Notes: generated by a model not told the origin, from the sequence alone. A stretch of 20,757 nt of DNA from Anaerolineaceae bacterium UBA6105 (GCA_002423495.1 DIWN01000013.1:1-20757), one strand, 5' to 3'; shown: positions 13,320 to 20,757, counted from the stretch's first letter. Translations and numbers: made by a program.

Positions 13320-14900
13320 ATGGACCAACCCATGCGACGCCGTTCACTCCGCTCTGTTTTTTCAAGCGCGCCCCTGACCGCACTGGACCCCATCCCGCCG
13401 GTGATGATCACCGGCATCACCAGCGACTCGCGCCGCGTTCGCAAGGGCTTTGCCTTCGTTGCCATCAAAGGTGAGAGCAGCGACGGCTTCAATTACATCC
13501 CATCAGCCGTTGCCAATGGCGCGCGCGTCATCCTTAGCGATCGTCCGGTCCCGGATGACCTGCCCATCCCTTACATTCGCCTGCAGGGAGACCTGCCCTT
13601 CGCCCTGGCGTACCTGGCGGCGAGTTTCGAGCGCTTTCCGGCGCGAAAACTGCGCATGATCGGCGTCACAGGCACGGACGGCAAGACCACCACCTCGATG
13701 CTGATCCACCACCTCCTGACCAAGTCTGGCATCCCCGCCGGCATGATCAGCACCGTCAACGCGCTGATTGGCGACGAGGCGCTGGATACCGGCTTCCACG
13801 TGACCACGCCCGATCCGCCTGACGTCCAGGCCTACCTGGCGCAGATGGTGGCTGCCGGCATGACGCACTGCGTGCTTGAAACGACTTCGCACGGGCTGGC
13901 ACAGGGGCGCGTGATCGCTTGCGATTACGACCTGGCAGTTATCACCAACGTCACCCACGAACACCTCGACTATCACGGCAGCTACGAAAATTACCTCCAA
14001 ACCAAGGGCAGGCTCTTCGAGATGCTCATGGAGACCCCACGCAAACGCATCGGCAACCTTCGGCTGGCTGTGCTCAACAAGGACGATCGTTCTTACGATA
14101 CACTCAAGCGGCTGTCACCCCCCGAATTCCTCACCTACAGCCGAATCAACGAAGCGCATTTTTGGGCGGATGAAATCAGCAGCACCACCAGCGACCTGAG
14201 CTTCACGTTGCACACGGAAACCTTACAGGTACCGGTGCAAATCCCCATCGCCGGCATTTACAACGTCTCCAACGTTCTTGCTGCGCTTGCCGCGGTCACT
14301 TCGCTGGGTGTTCAGCTTGAGCAAGCAGTAAAAGATCTTGAAAGTTTTGAGGGCATCCCCGGGCGCATGCAGCGCATTGATCTTGGGCAGGATTTCACTG
14401 CGATAGTAGACTTTGCCCACACTCCAAATGGACTCGAAAACGCCCTGGTTACCGCCCGCGCCATGACAGATGGTCGGGTGATTGCGGTCTACGGTTCGGC
14501 CGGCCTGCGCGACCGCGAAAAGCGTCGCATGATGCCGGCTGTCTCAATCCAGCTCGCCGATATCAGCATCCTGACGGCTGAAGACCCGCGCACGGAGCCG
14601 CTTGACGGCATCCTGGAAGAAATGGCACAGTCGGCAATTGAAGCTGGCGGCGTGGAAGGCGAGAATTTTTATCGTGTGCCGGATCGGGGCGACGCGCTGC
14701 GCAAAGCCATCAGCCTGGCCCAGCCTGGCGATCTGGTGATCTCCTGCGGCAAGGGGCACGAGCAATCCATGTGTTTTGGCACTGAGGAATACCATTGGGA
14801 CGACCGCACCGCTCTGCAAGCCGCGCTCGCAGAACACCTTGGCATTGAGGACGCGCAAATGCCCTGGCTGCCGACCAGTTCTAACCCAAAATCTGTTTGA
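13320..14900 (+). CDS. murE: Mur ligase of the MurE type (UDP-MurNAc-L-Ala-D-Glu : third-residue ligase)
   Basis: This cytoplasmic ATP-dependent ligase adds the third amino acid of the peptidoglycan stem peptide. At 526 aa it is slightly longer than typical MurE. Visible motifs are ITSDSR (32-37, UDP-sugar domain), P-loop GVTGTDGKTTT (115-125), TTPDPP (162-167), NVTHEHLDYHG (210-220), the presumed carbamoyl-Lys K229 in YLQTKGRLF, DFAHTPNGLENAL (364-376) and CGKGHEQSM (476-484). The position of the DAP-contacting DNPR motif reads EDPR (421-424), and YGSAGLRDREKR (391-402) replaces GCGGDRD-type sequence, so the third residue (DAP, Lys or Orn) is uncertain. ATG 13320 has no strong ribosome site; a second ATG is at 13332. 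It ends 9 bp from a convergent gene with no terminator visible. Confidence 0.88.
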   Translation: MDQPMRRRSLRSVFSSAPLTALDPIPPVMITGITSDSRRVRKGFAFVAIKGESSDGFNYIPSAVANGARVILSDRPVPDDLPIPYIRLQGDLPFALAYLAASFERFPARKLRMIGVTGTDGKTTTSMLIHHLLTKSGIPAGMISTVNALIGDEALDTGFHVTTPDPPDVQAYLAQMVAAGMTHCVLETTSHGLAQGRVIACDYDLAVITNVTHEHLDYHGSYENYLQTKGRLFEMLMETPRKRIGNLRLAVLNKDDRSYDTLKRLSPPEFLTYSRINEAHFWADEISSTTSDLSFTLHTETLQVPVQIPIAGIYNVSNVLAALAAVTSLGVQLEQAVKDLESFEGIPGRMQRIDLGQDFTAIVDFAHTPNGLENALVTARAMTDGRVIAVYGSAGLRDREKRRMMPAVSIQLADISILTAEDPRTEPLDGILEEMAQSAIEAGGVEGENFYRVPDRGDALRKAISLAQPGDLVISCGKGHEQSMCFGTEEYHWDDRTALQAALAEHLGIEDAQMPWLPTSSNPKSV

Positions 14901-14909
14901 TCGCTTGAA

Positions 14910-15305
14910 TTATTTCGGTTTGCGGGTGCGCAGGAACATTTCCCCCAGCGATCCACCATTGAAACCGCCAAAGACTGCCATCAAGCTGACCAGCGCTGAG
15001 AGCAAGCCGCTCTTCCAGGTCATCAACCCGATCACGACCATGCCAACCAGCCCGCCATAGACCCCGTAGGCCAAACCGCGTTTGTCTTTGGCGATCAAGG
15101 CAACAAAGAAACCGACCGTCAGCGAACCGAGGAAAATGCCCAGCATCAGGGTCGTATCCAGACCGGTCACCAAATCGCCATAGCGCGCCACCAGGCTGTC
15201 CACCAGGCTGAAGAAAAGCAGCGCCATGGCAACATTGCCGACCATTGCCAGCAAAAGATAGGCGATTTTCGTCCCACGCAGGTCAAGCACTTTGCTCAGT
15301 TTCAT
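14910..15305 (-). CDS. Four-helix membrane protein of unknown function
   Basis: This 131-aa protein has four hydrophobic segments (about 15-35, 48-68, 77-96 and 101-120), Gly-rich in the last two (YGVYGGLVGMVVIG, FGGFNGGSLGEM), and a basic tail FLRTRKPK. The start ATG at 15303-15305 has no Shine-Dalgarno, but TAGAAT lies 6 bases upstream. It converges on the Mur ligase gene with only 9 bp between stops. No family is recognised; a pore or small-transporter role is possible but not supported. Confidence 0.72.
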   Translation of the reverse strand: MKLSKVLDLRGTKIAYLLLAMVGNVAMALLFFSLVDSLVARYGDLVTGLDTTLMLGIFLGSLTVGFFVALIAKDKRGLAYGVYGGLVGMVVIGLMTWKSGLLSALVSLMAVFGGFNGGSLGEMFLRTRKPK

Positions 15306-15311
15306 ACGCTA

Positions 15312-15317
15312 ATTCTA
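15312..15317 (-). promoter_or_regulatory. -10 box of the four-helix protein gene
   Basis: TAGAAT on the minus strand lies 6 bases before the ATG, with CTGTCA 16 bases further upstream as a possible -35. This implies a leaderless or near-leaderless transcript. Confidence 0.4.
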
Positions 15318-15382
15318 TCAGGAACTAAATGGATGACAGGCATTAACCGGTCATTCATTCTGATTTCGAGTGTGACGATTTT

Positions 15383-17734
15383 TTAAGGCAAAATCGCATA
15401 ATAAACAGCATTGCCAAACGCGAGAAACACCTGCCGATTCGCGGCTATCGCGAAGGCTGTCGCCCTGTCGGTTGGCAGACTACCATCACTCAGTCCCGAA
15501 CGCAGCACCTGGTTCAAATTCAAACGCAGGCTGAATTGATAAAGCTCAGCCGTTTCGGGTTCCAGGAAGTAAATCGAAGGATCCGGAGGAGGAGAATATG
15601 CCAATTGATTGAAGGTCAAACGCGCAAAATCGATGCCCGCGTCTCCGCCTAGTACATCCTGGTAGGGATAGGGATCATCGCAAGTCACCAAACCGCTGAT
15701 TTGAGAAGCCAGGCAGTGCGAACTGTGCCCGTCAGCATGCAGCAGGAAGAGTTCATCGCCGCTCACAGCCAGATCGACTGCCTCTTGGAGCTTTACTGGC
15801 AGGTCGTCAAAGTAAGAAACCGGTATTTGGTCAAAATTTGAACTAAATCCACGGTAGATCCAGATGGCGTTCGCGCCAGAGTCCAGCACAAGCAACCTCC
15901 CAGAGTCAAAAGCAATGCTCTTCAGCTCCTGCCATCCGCCATCGGGAAGCAGTAAACTGGCTGCTGTTGGGCTTGAGCCGACCGCACAATACAAGATATT
16001 GCCAGCCGCGTCAATTGCCAAAATCGGCGCTTTGGCAGGGTTGTTGATTGGAATTGCCAGCATGTCCATCAATTTTCCAACTTCCACTCCGCCATAACTG
16101 CCCGGTCCGCATTGAAAGACTTCATCCAGGGAATAACCTTGCGATTGGAGCGTCAAGTGGCGGATTTCACCACTGTTTTTGTCCAGCAGGTAGAGATCGC
16201 GGTTTAGGGAAATGATGTTGCTGACGCTCATATCAGGGAATAAACCAGGCGCAAACGCTGGCTTGTAAATCAGCCTCTTTGCTCCATCGAGTTCATCCAG
16301 AGCCAACCTCGCCCTGAGATATAGCGCATTTACCTCGTCCGATTTTTGATATGCCGCGGCTTTGTCCAGCCATTCGACGGTCCGATCCCAGGCTTCCCGC
16401 TTCAGGTCATTTGTCTGCATCAGCACTGCATTGTTCGCTGAAGCTTCAGCCTGTGCCAGGAAGTAGTTATATTCGTTGCCCTGCCCGCGCGAAAAATAGA
16501 TGAAGGTGCTCAGCCCCACCAGCAGCAAAGGCACCAGGATGGCTATCAGCCATTTGCTCAGGGCAGAGAGTTCGGTTACAGGCCTGCCTTCTTCCCGCTT
16601 TTTATCTTCGCTTTTCTGGATGATCGCCTCAGTTTTTTCTTCGACCCCTTTCAAAAAGCTGGCCCCTTTGGCAACCGTTTGTAAGGCATCAGTCTTAAAC
16701 TGATCCACGTCAAATATTGGTGCGCTTGGTTCCTCTTCCGCTGCCGCTGGCTGCACCGCGGGCTCTTCCGGGGTGAACATTAGTTCCGGCTTTGGTTCTG
16801 CCTGGGGAGCCGCAGCATCTTCTGGCTTTTGTTCTGGTTGAGGAACTGAGGCTTCTTCTGGCTGAGGTTCCGGCTCAGTTTCAGGCTCAGCTGAAAGGCG
16901 TGACATCGGCACATTTCTAAAAAGGTCGTCAGCCAGGGAGCCGTTTTCGTCCTCAATCTCTGGGGTTTCCAACTCTTCTTCCGGCCAATCAAGTTCCTCT
17001 TCCTCAGCCACCTCTGGCTCAACGGGTTCCTCTTCAGTTTCCTCAATCTCTTCGATTTCTTGTGTTTCTAAAACCTGCCGGGCTTCCAGGCGCGCTTTAA
17101 GGCTCAAGCCATCGCCATAAATCAGCCTGATGACGTCCGTCGTACCCAAGAGCGGCACACACTCACCCAGGCTGGGAAGATCGGCTTTAAGTTTGTCAGA
17201 TGCCAGCAAATCCGCCGGGATATCCTGAGCCAACAGCAGAAAATCCCCATCCGTCACCGCAGCCTGGAAAAATCGCGGGTGAACCACTGAGCTAAATCCA
17301 ATTCCCCTTGGGTCAAGGTCTGCATCAAAGAAATGCTCCACCCCGTCCCTCCTGACCAGGAGCGCTTCGGCTTTGCCGTTAATCCCAACAAATAATGTCT
17401 CATGGTGGATAACTCCCACCAGCAAAGAAGCTGTCTGCCAGCTGTCTCTATCCTGCAGTTGACTATTGCCGGAAAGAAAGGCCTTATTCAAGCCATCAGC
17501 CAGGCTGCGCATGGCATTCGTGACCGAACCACCCGTTTTGAAGAAGGCTGCCCCGAGTTTGCTCAGGGTCTGATCCAGCACCTCATCGCTCAGGCTGACC
17601 GCTTCAGACGGCCAAATCTTGATGATCAGGCTGTCTTCTTCGCGCCCGCGTGCGGCACCTTTCCCAGAAGAAGCCGTATACAACAGCCGCTTCTGGTGAT
17701 TCTCAAAAGAGTAAGTGGTCAGGTCAAATTTCAT
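15383..17734 (-). CDS. PP2C-like (probably inactive) domain, acidic linker, TM helix, extracytoplasmic beta-propeller-like domain
   Basis: This 783-aa protein has an AAAGGTG ribosome site. The N-terminal part (about 1-215) follows the layout of a PPM/PP2C phosphatase: RGREEDSLII (compare R..NEDS), DSWQTASLLVGVI (GTT..VA), LFVGINGKAEALLVRRDG (compare VGDSRAYL.RDG) and DGDFLLLAQDIPADLL (compare GD.LLLCSDGL.D.L). The metal-binding DGMGG motif and GDSR are missing, so it is probably a non-catalytic sensor or scaffold. A very acidic Glu/Pro/Ala-rich linker spans about 222-345. A membrane helix lies at about 393-414. The outer part (about 415-783) has helices at 425-480 and then repeated beta units (LYLLDKNSGEIRHLTL, ILAIDAAGNILYC, LLVLDSGANAIWIY, LFLLHADGHSS), like an NHL/beta-propeller. 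It probably links outside binding to an inside partner (inference). It is divergent from the acetyltransferase gene. Confidence 0.8.
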   Translation of the reverse strand: MKFDLTTYSFENHQKRLLYTASSGKGAARGREEDSLIIKIWPSEAVSLSDEVLDQTLSKLGAAFFKTGGSVTNAMRSLADGLNKAFLSGNSQLQDRDSWQTASLLVGVIHHETLFVGINGKAEALLVRRDGVEHFFDADLDPRGIGFSSVVHPRFFQAAVTDGDFLLLAQDIPADLLASDKLKADLPSLGECVPLLGTTDVIRLIYGDGLSLKARLEARQVLETQEIEEIEETEEEPVEPEVAEEEELDWPEEELETPEIEDENGSLADDLFRNVPMSRLSAEPETEPEPQPEEASVPQPEQKPEDAAAPQAEPKPELMFTPEEPAVQPAAAEEEPSAPIFDVDQFKTDALQTVAKGASFLKGVEEKTEAIIQKSEDKKREEGRPVTELSALSKWLIAILVPLLLVGLSTFIYFSRGQGNEYNYFLAQAEASANNAVLMQTNDLKREAWDRTVEWLDKAAAYQKSDEVNALYLRARLALDELDGAKRLIYKPAFAPGLFPDMSVSNIISLNRDLYLLDKNSGEIRHLTLQSQGYSLDEVFQCGPGSYGGVEVGKLMDMLAIPINNPAKAPILAIDAAGNILYCAVGSSPTAASLLLPDGGWQELKSIAFDSGRLLVLDSGANAIWIYRGFSSNFDQIPVSYFDDLPVKLQEAVDLAVSGDELFLLHADGHSSHCLASQISGLVTCDDPYPYQDVLGGDAGIDFARLTFNQLAYSPPPDPSIYFLEPETAELYQFSLRLNLNQVLRSGLSDGSLPTDRATAFAIAANRQVFLAFGNAVYYAILP

Positions 17735-17748
17735 AGCACACCTTTACA

Positions 17749-17760
17749 ATCAACGTTGAT
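17749..17760. promoter_or_regulatory. 12-bp palindrome in the divergent intergenic region
   Basis: ATCAACGTTGAT is perfectly palindromic and lies in the leader of the minus-strand PP2C-like gene, 15 bases from its start. It could be an operator; a chance origin is possible. Confidence 0.3.
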
Positions 17761-17799
17761 ATTGCGTAAACCTTATAGTACACAATTCGTGCCAGAGGG

Positions 17800-17805
17800 T
17801 ATAAT
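17800..17805 (+). promoter_or_regulatory. -10 box of the acetyltransferase gene
   Basis: TATAAT lies 7 bases before ATG 17813 (spacer CGGTTTC). There is no Shine-Dalgarno and no -35 match at 16-18 bases. Confidence 0.45.
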
Positions 17806-17812
17806 CGGTTTC

Positions 17813-18838
17813 ATGCAATTTTCCCTGATCACCGATCCTGCCGAATGGCACAGCCTCGAGCTTGAATGGCAAGCTCTCGCTGCCCGGACGCACCGTCCGC
17901 TGCCATTCCTGGAGTTTTGGTATCAGAAAACCTGGTGGCAAACGCTCGGCGGGGGAGAATGGCCAACTGAAACAAGTCAGCTCCAGCTCATCATTGCCCG
18001 CCAGGATGGACTCTTGCTTGGAGCGGCACCGCTGTTTACCTCTGAAAAGGTGGATAACCCAACAACCTTACGCTTTATCGGGCAGATCGAAGTCTCGGAC
18101 TATCTCGATTTTCTCTGTCCGCTTTCAGAGCTCAAAGCCTTTATTACTGGCTTGCTCGATTTCATCCAAACTGCACCAGGCTTAGTTTCGCGCGCTCTCG
18201 ACCTGGCAAATTTCCAGGACGACTCGCCAAGCCTGTCCATTCTGCGTGAACTTTGCGAGCAAAAAGGGATTCAATACGAAAGCGAGATTTTGCAGCCCTC
18301 GCCTTTTATCCCCATGAAATCAGAGTGGGAAGAATATCTTGCTTCCATCTCCAAAAAACAGCGTCACGAGATCCGACGCAAGCTGCGCAACGCTGACGCC
18401 CACCACGAGACGGATTGGTACATCGTCACAGCCGAACATGATCTGCAGGAAGAAATGCAGGCTTTCCTCAACATGATGCGCACTGACCCCAGCAAAGTAG
18501 CATTTCTGACTCCAGAAATGGAAATTTTCCTCTCACAGGCCGCCGCCAGGGCTTTGGAGGTAGGGCAATTGCATCTTACTTTTCTTATCCTCGATGGACA
18601 AAAGGCGGCTGGCTATCTTTCTTTCCTGGCTGGCAGCAAACTCTGGGTTTATAACTCTGGCTGGAATCCAGACTTTAGCTGCTGTTCACCTGGATGGGTC
18701 CTGCTGGCAAAAGTCATCAATTGGGCGATTGAGCAGGGGCTGACCGAGGTCGACATGATGCGCGGCGATGAGGAATATAAGTATCGAATTGGCGGAATCG
18801 ATCGCCATGTGATCTCGTTTAAAACCCAACTGCTATAA
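17813..18838 (+). CDS. CelD/FemAB-like GNAT acetyltransferase (Acetyltransf_6 type)
   Basis: This 341-aa protein starts at ATG 17813. The frame is open back to 17402, but that part is antisense to the PP2C-like gene. The N-terminal half has LEWQALAARTHRPLPFLEFWYQ and AAPLF, typical of CelD-type N-acyltransferase domains (W..L...S.....F....W). The central SISKKQRHEIRRKLR (178-192) matches the basic motif S.K.R...RR..R of this family. The C-terminal GNAT-like half includes LHLTFLILDGQKAAGYLSFL, WVYNSGWNPDF, SPGWVLLAKVINWAIEQGL and VDMMRGDEEYKYRIG. This last motif (D..RG.E.YK..) is well conserved in the family. Such enzymes act in capsule, cell wall or exopolysaccharide assembly; the substrate here is unknown. 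Confidence 0.87.
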   Translation: MQFSLITDPAEWHSLELEWQALAARTHRPLPFLEFWYQKTWWQTLGGGEWPTETSQLQLIIARQDGLLLGAAPLFTSEKVDNPTTLRFIGQIEVSDYLDFLCPLSELKAFITGLLDFIQTAPGLVSRALDLANFQDDSPSLSILRELCEQKGIQYESEILQPSPFIPMKSEWEEYLASISKKQRHEIRRKLRNADAHHETDWYIVTAEHDLQEEMQAFLNMMRTDPSKVAFLTPEMEIFLSQAAARALEVGQLHLTFLILDGQKAAGYLSFLAGSKLWVYNSGWNPDFSCCSPGWVLLAKVINWAIEQGLTEVDMMRGDEEYKYRIGGIDRHVISFKTQLL

Positions 18839-18898
18839 GCACCAAATTCCCATAAAAAATATCTAACGCAATATTAACGACGCAGGGGTATCCTTTTC

Positions 18899-18928
18899 TT
18901 GACGAGGATAATCCTCGCATGGTAACAT
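18899..18928 (+). promoter_or_regulatory. Sigma-A-type promoter of hrcA-grpE-dnaK
   Basis: TTGACG (18899-18904) and TAACAT (18923-18928) are 18 bases apart. The start site expected near 18935 places CIRCE just downstream in the leader. Confidence 0.7.
18903..18917. promoter_or_regulatory. Palindrome between -35 and -10 of the hrcA promoter
   Basis: CGAGGAT-A-ATCCTCG is a perfect 7-bp inverted repeat centred on one base, overlapping the end of the -35 and filling the spacer. Its location is that of an operator, distinct from CIRCE. Confidence 0.5.
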
Positions 18929-18942
18929 TAACCAAACCTGCT

Positions 18943-18969
18943 TTAGCACTCTCCTTACGAGAGTGCTAA
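18943..18969. promoter_or_regulatory. CIRCE operator (HrcA binding site)
   Basis: TTAGCACTC-N9-GAGTGCTAA is a perfect match to the CIRCE consensus. It lies downstream of the promoter and 16 bp before hrcA, so HrcA should repress its own operon and release it on heat shock. Confidence 0.98.
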
Positions 18970-18984
18970 TTATGAAAAAACAAC

Positions 18985-20019
18985 ATGACTGATCTGACTT
19001 CGCGACAAAAAATTATCCTTTCCCTGATCGTGCACGAGCATACCCGCACGGCACAGCCTGTCGCGTCCAAGACTCTTATCGAAGACTACGGTCTGCATAT
19101 CAGCTCTGCCACGGTGCGCAACGAGATGAACACGCTCGCTGAGCTCGGCTTCATCCGGCAACCCCACACTTCGGCTGGGCGTGTGCCCACCGAAGAAGGC
19201 TACCGCTTTTTTGTCAGCAAACTGGTGCAGCAAACGGCGCTTCCAAGCGCCACCCGCAACACGATTACCCACCAGTTTTACCAGTCGCGGCGTGGTTTGG
19301 ACCACTGGCTGCCCCTGGCAGCCTCGGTTCTGGCAAACCAAAGCCAGGCGGTTTCGCTGGTCACTGCCCCACACTCCGAAAAAATTGCTTTCAAACACAT
19401 TGAACTGATCTCCACCCGCGGTTCGCAGGTGCTGATGGTGTTGGTGCTGGTTGGCGGCGAAATCCGTCAGCAGCTTCTGGCTCTCGATGAGGTTTACAGC
19501 CAGGAGTCGCTTTCACAGACCGCAAACCAATTCAATCTAAACTTTGAAAACAAATCGCTTCGCCAGATCGAAGCTCTCGAACCCAGTACCGAGCCCCTCG
19601 TTCTGCAAATACTGGCTGCAATTCTTGACCAAATGCACCTTACCGAAGAGCTCGTCACAGGCGAACTTTTCCTGGATGGGCTTTCGAATGTGCTTTCAAC
19701 GCCCGAGTTTGCCGCAAGCAACCAGGAACGCTCACCGCTGCGCCTCTTGGAAGAACGCCCCATGCTGAATGATTTGCTATCCCGCACAGTGCTGACGGAA
19801 GACATCGGCGGTGTGCAGGTGTTGATCGGCGGTGAAGGTACCTGGCAGGAACTGAGAGATTGCTCAGTCATCCTGACCCGCTACGGCATCCAGGACCAGC
19901 TTTCCGGCATGCTGGGCATCCTTGGTCCGATGCGAATGCCCTACGGGCAGGCTATCAGCGCGGTTCGTTTTGTGGGGGATTTGCTCTCGGACCTGGTTAC
20001 CGATACTCTGATTGAATAA
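18985..20019 (+). CDS. hrcA: Heat-inducible transcription repressor HrcA
   Basis: This 344-aa protein is the CIRCE-binding repressor of class I heat-shock genes. The N-terminal winged helix (about 1-75) shows LTSRQKIILSLIVHEH, PVASKTL and SSATVRNEMNTLAELGFI, followed by the family signature QPHTSAGRVPTEEGYRFFV. The middle and C-terminal GAF-like/dimerisation regions end with LGPMRMPYGQAISAVRFV, as in other HrcA proteins (I.GP.RM.Y). Length is normal. ATG 18985 is the only sensible start, though no Shine-Dalgarno is visible. A six-codon ORF (18972-18992) overlaps the start. It is the first gene of hrcA-grpE-dnaK, directly behind its own operator. Confidence 0.97.
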   Translation: MTDLTSRQKIILSLIVHEHTRTAQPVASKTLIEDYGLHISSATVRNEMNTLAELGFIRQPHTSAGRVPTEEGYRFFVSKLVQQTALPSATRNTITHQFYQSRRGLDHWLPLAASVLANQSQAVSLVTAPHSEKIAFKHIELISTRGSQVLMVLVLVGGEIRQQLLALDEVYSQESLSQTANQFNLNFENKSLRQIEALEPSTEPLVLQILAAILDQMHLTEELVTGELFLDGLSNVLSTPEFAASNQERSPLRLLEERPMLNDLLSRTVLTEDIGGVQVLIGGEGTWQELRDCSVILTRYGIQDQLSGMLGILGPMRMPYGQAISAVRFVGDLLSDLVTDTLIE

Positions 20020-20054
20020 GATACGCTATTATGAAAATTTTTACGAGGAAGAAA

Positions 20055-20579
20055 ATGACTGAAGATACAGAGAACAAAAACGAAACACCCACACAAGAAG
20101 AAGCAGCCCCGGATTTGGCTTCACTGCAAGCTGAAAACGCAGACCTGCGCAAGCAAAGTGAAGACTACCTCGACAGCCTCCAGCGTGAGCGAGCCAGTTT
20201 TGCCAACTACAAACGCCGCGTTGATCTCGACAACGCCAGCTACGCCGAGCGTCTGCTCGCGGAACATGTCAAGTTCTTCCTGCCAGTTGCCGATGACCTT
20301 GAGCGTTCCCTGCAGCACCTGCCGGAAGACCCGGATTGTGCCACCTGGATCTCAGGGATTGAGCTCGTCCTGCAAAAACTGCTCAAAGCGCTTGAAACAA
20401 AAGCCGTTCGCCCCCTGGATCTGAAACCCGGCGACATGTTCGACCCCAACACGCAGGAAGCCGTCACGCACGAAGAAAACGACACTTATGCCGATGGACA
20501 AATCATTGAAGTCGTCCAGAACGGTTATCAAATCAAAGATCGCGTCATCCGACCCGCCCTGGTCAGAGTCGCAAAATAG
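20055..20579 (+). CDS. grpE: Nucleotide exchange factor GrpE
   Basis: This 174-aa protein is the co-chaperone that releases ADP from DnaK. I chose ATG 20055 because GAGGAAG lies just upstream; an earlier in-frame ATG at 20031 would add eight residues (MKIFTRKK) without a ribosome site. An acidic, low-complexity head (TEDTENKNETPTQEE) precedes the long dimerising helix with RERASFANYKRR. The beta domain near the C-terminus shows FDPNTQEAVTHEE and VVQNGYQIKDRVIRPALVRV, the classical GrpE signature. The gene starts 35 bp after hrcA and 8 bp before dnaK, so it is in the operon. Confidence 0.96.
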   Translation: MTEDTENKNETPTQEEAAPDLASLQAENADLRKQSEDYLDSLQRERASFANYKRRVDLDNASYAERLLAEHVKFFLPVADDLERSLQHLPEDPDCATWISGIELVLQKLLKALETKAVRPLDLKPGDMFDPNTQEAVTHEENDTYADGQIIEVVQNGYQIKDRVIRPALVRVAK

Positions 20580-20587
20580 GAGCTATC

Positions 20588-20757
20588 ATGGGAAAAATTA
20601 TTGGTATTGATCTCGGAACTACAAACTCAGTCGCAGCTGTCATGATGGGTGGTGAGCCTGTCGTCATTCCTTCTGCCGAAGGCGAACGCCTGGTGCCATC
20701 TGTGGTGGCTGTCAACAAAAACTCTGAGCGACTGGTGGGGCGTGTTGCCCGCAACCA
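20588..20757 (+). CDS. dnaK: Chaperone DnaK (Hsp70), N-terminal fragment
   Basis: ATG 20588 follows TAGGAG. The frame is open to the end of the window (56 codons). The protein starts MGKIIGIDLGTTNSVAAVM, the phosphate-1 loop of the Hsp70 ATPase, and continues PSVVAV and LVGRVARN, as in DnaK. It is the third gene of the CIRCE-controlled operon; the remainder lies outside. Confidence 0.98.
   Translation, partial: MGKIIGIDLGTTNSVAAVMMGGEPVVIPSAEGERLVPSVVAVNKNSERLVGRVARN

Noticed and set aside
17402..17812. N-terminal extension of the acetyltransferase ORF
   Set aside because: It overlaps the PP2C-like gene in antisense and contributes no family sequence. The CelD-like domain begins at 17813.

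Overview
The window looks like a chromosomal segment of a Chloroflexota bacterium, probably close to Anaerolineae (moderate confidence). It has several lipoproteins with Thr/Pro-rich linkers behind the lipobox, a CIRCE-controlled hrcA-grpE-dnaK locus, an HtrA-type protease anchored as a lipoprotein, and a large receptor-like protein with a degenerate PP2C-like head. No phage, conjugation or transposase gene is visible.

Layout: (1) 1-296 is the 3' end of a MacB/FtsX-type ABC permease, convergent with an HtrA-like lipoprotein protease (373-1557, minus); a strong bidirectional hairpin lies between them. (2) 1558-3608 is AT-rich and holds a secreted protein broken by one frameshift (1981-2585), a membrane-anchored protein (2631-3494) and a terminator. 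(3) 3609-6926 (minus) is a two-gene unit: a four-repeat lipoprotein followed by a long, eukaryote-like formate-tetrahydrofolate ligase. (4) 7105-7851 (minus) is a zinc-ribbon membrane protein. (5) 7990-9060 is a dense cluster of dispersed palindromic repeats around a lone DUF559 endonuclease-like gene (8464-8817). (6) 9117-10621 holds a small unknown protein, an XRE regulator with six 'LAPF' helical repeats and a tRNA-Leu(UAA). A third copy of one repeat, inverted, follows at 10725-10846. (7) 10950-14900 is a plus-strand operon: LldP-like permease, two small membrane proteins and a MurE-type Mur ligase. (8) 14910-17734 (minus) holds a four-helix membrane protein and the PP2C-like/TM/beta-propeller protein. 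The latter is divergent from a CelD/FemAB-like acetyltransferase (17813-18838). (9) 18899-20757 is the heat-shock operon hrcA-grpE-dnaK, with a sigma-A-like promoter, a perfect CIRCE and an extra palindrome inside the promoter.

The most unusual part is the repeat/DUF559 cluster. Two 116-bp palindromic elements with inverted AAAGAC/GTCTTT ends flank the DUF559 gene directly, with a truncated third copy beside them. A related 122-bp repeat occurs in inverted orientation 2.5 kb away. This arrangement resembles a solo nuclease with its own non-autonomous repeats (compare RAYT/REPIN), but I cannot show mobility from one sequence. Several genes also have a TATAAT-like box only 6-9 nt before the start codon and no Shine-Dalgarno sequence, which suggests leaderless transcripts alongside conventionally initiated genes.
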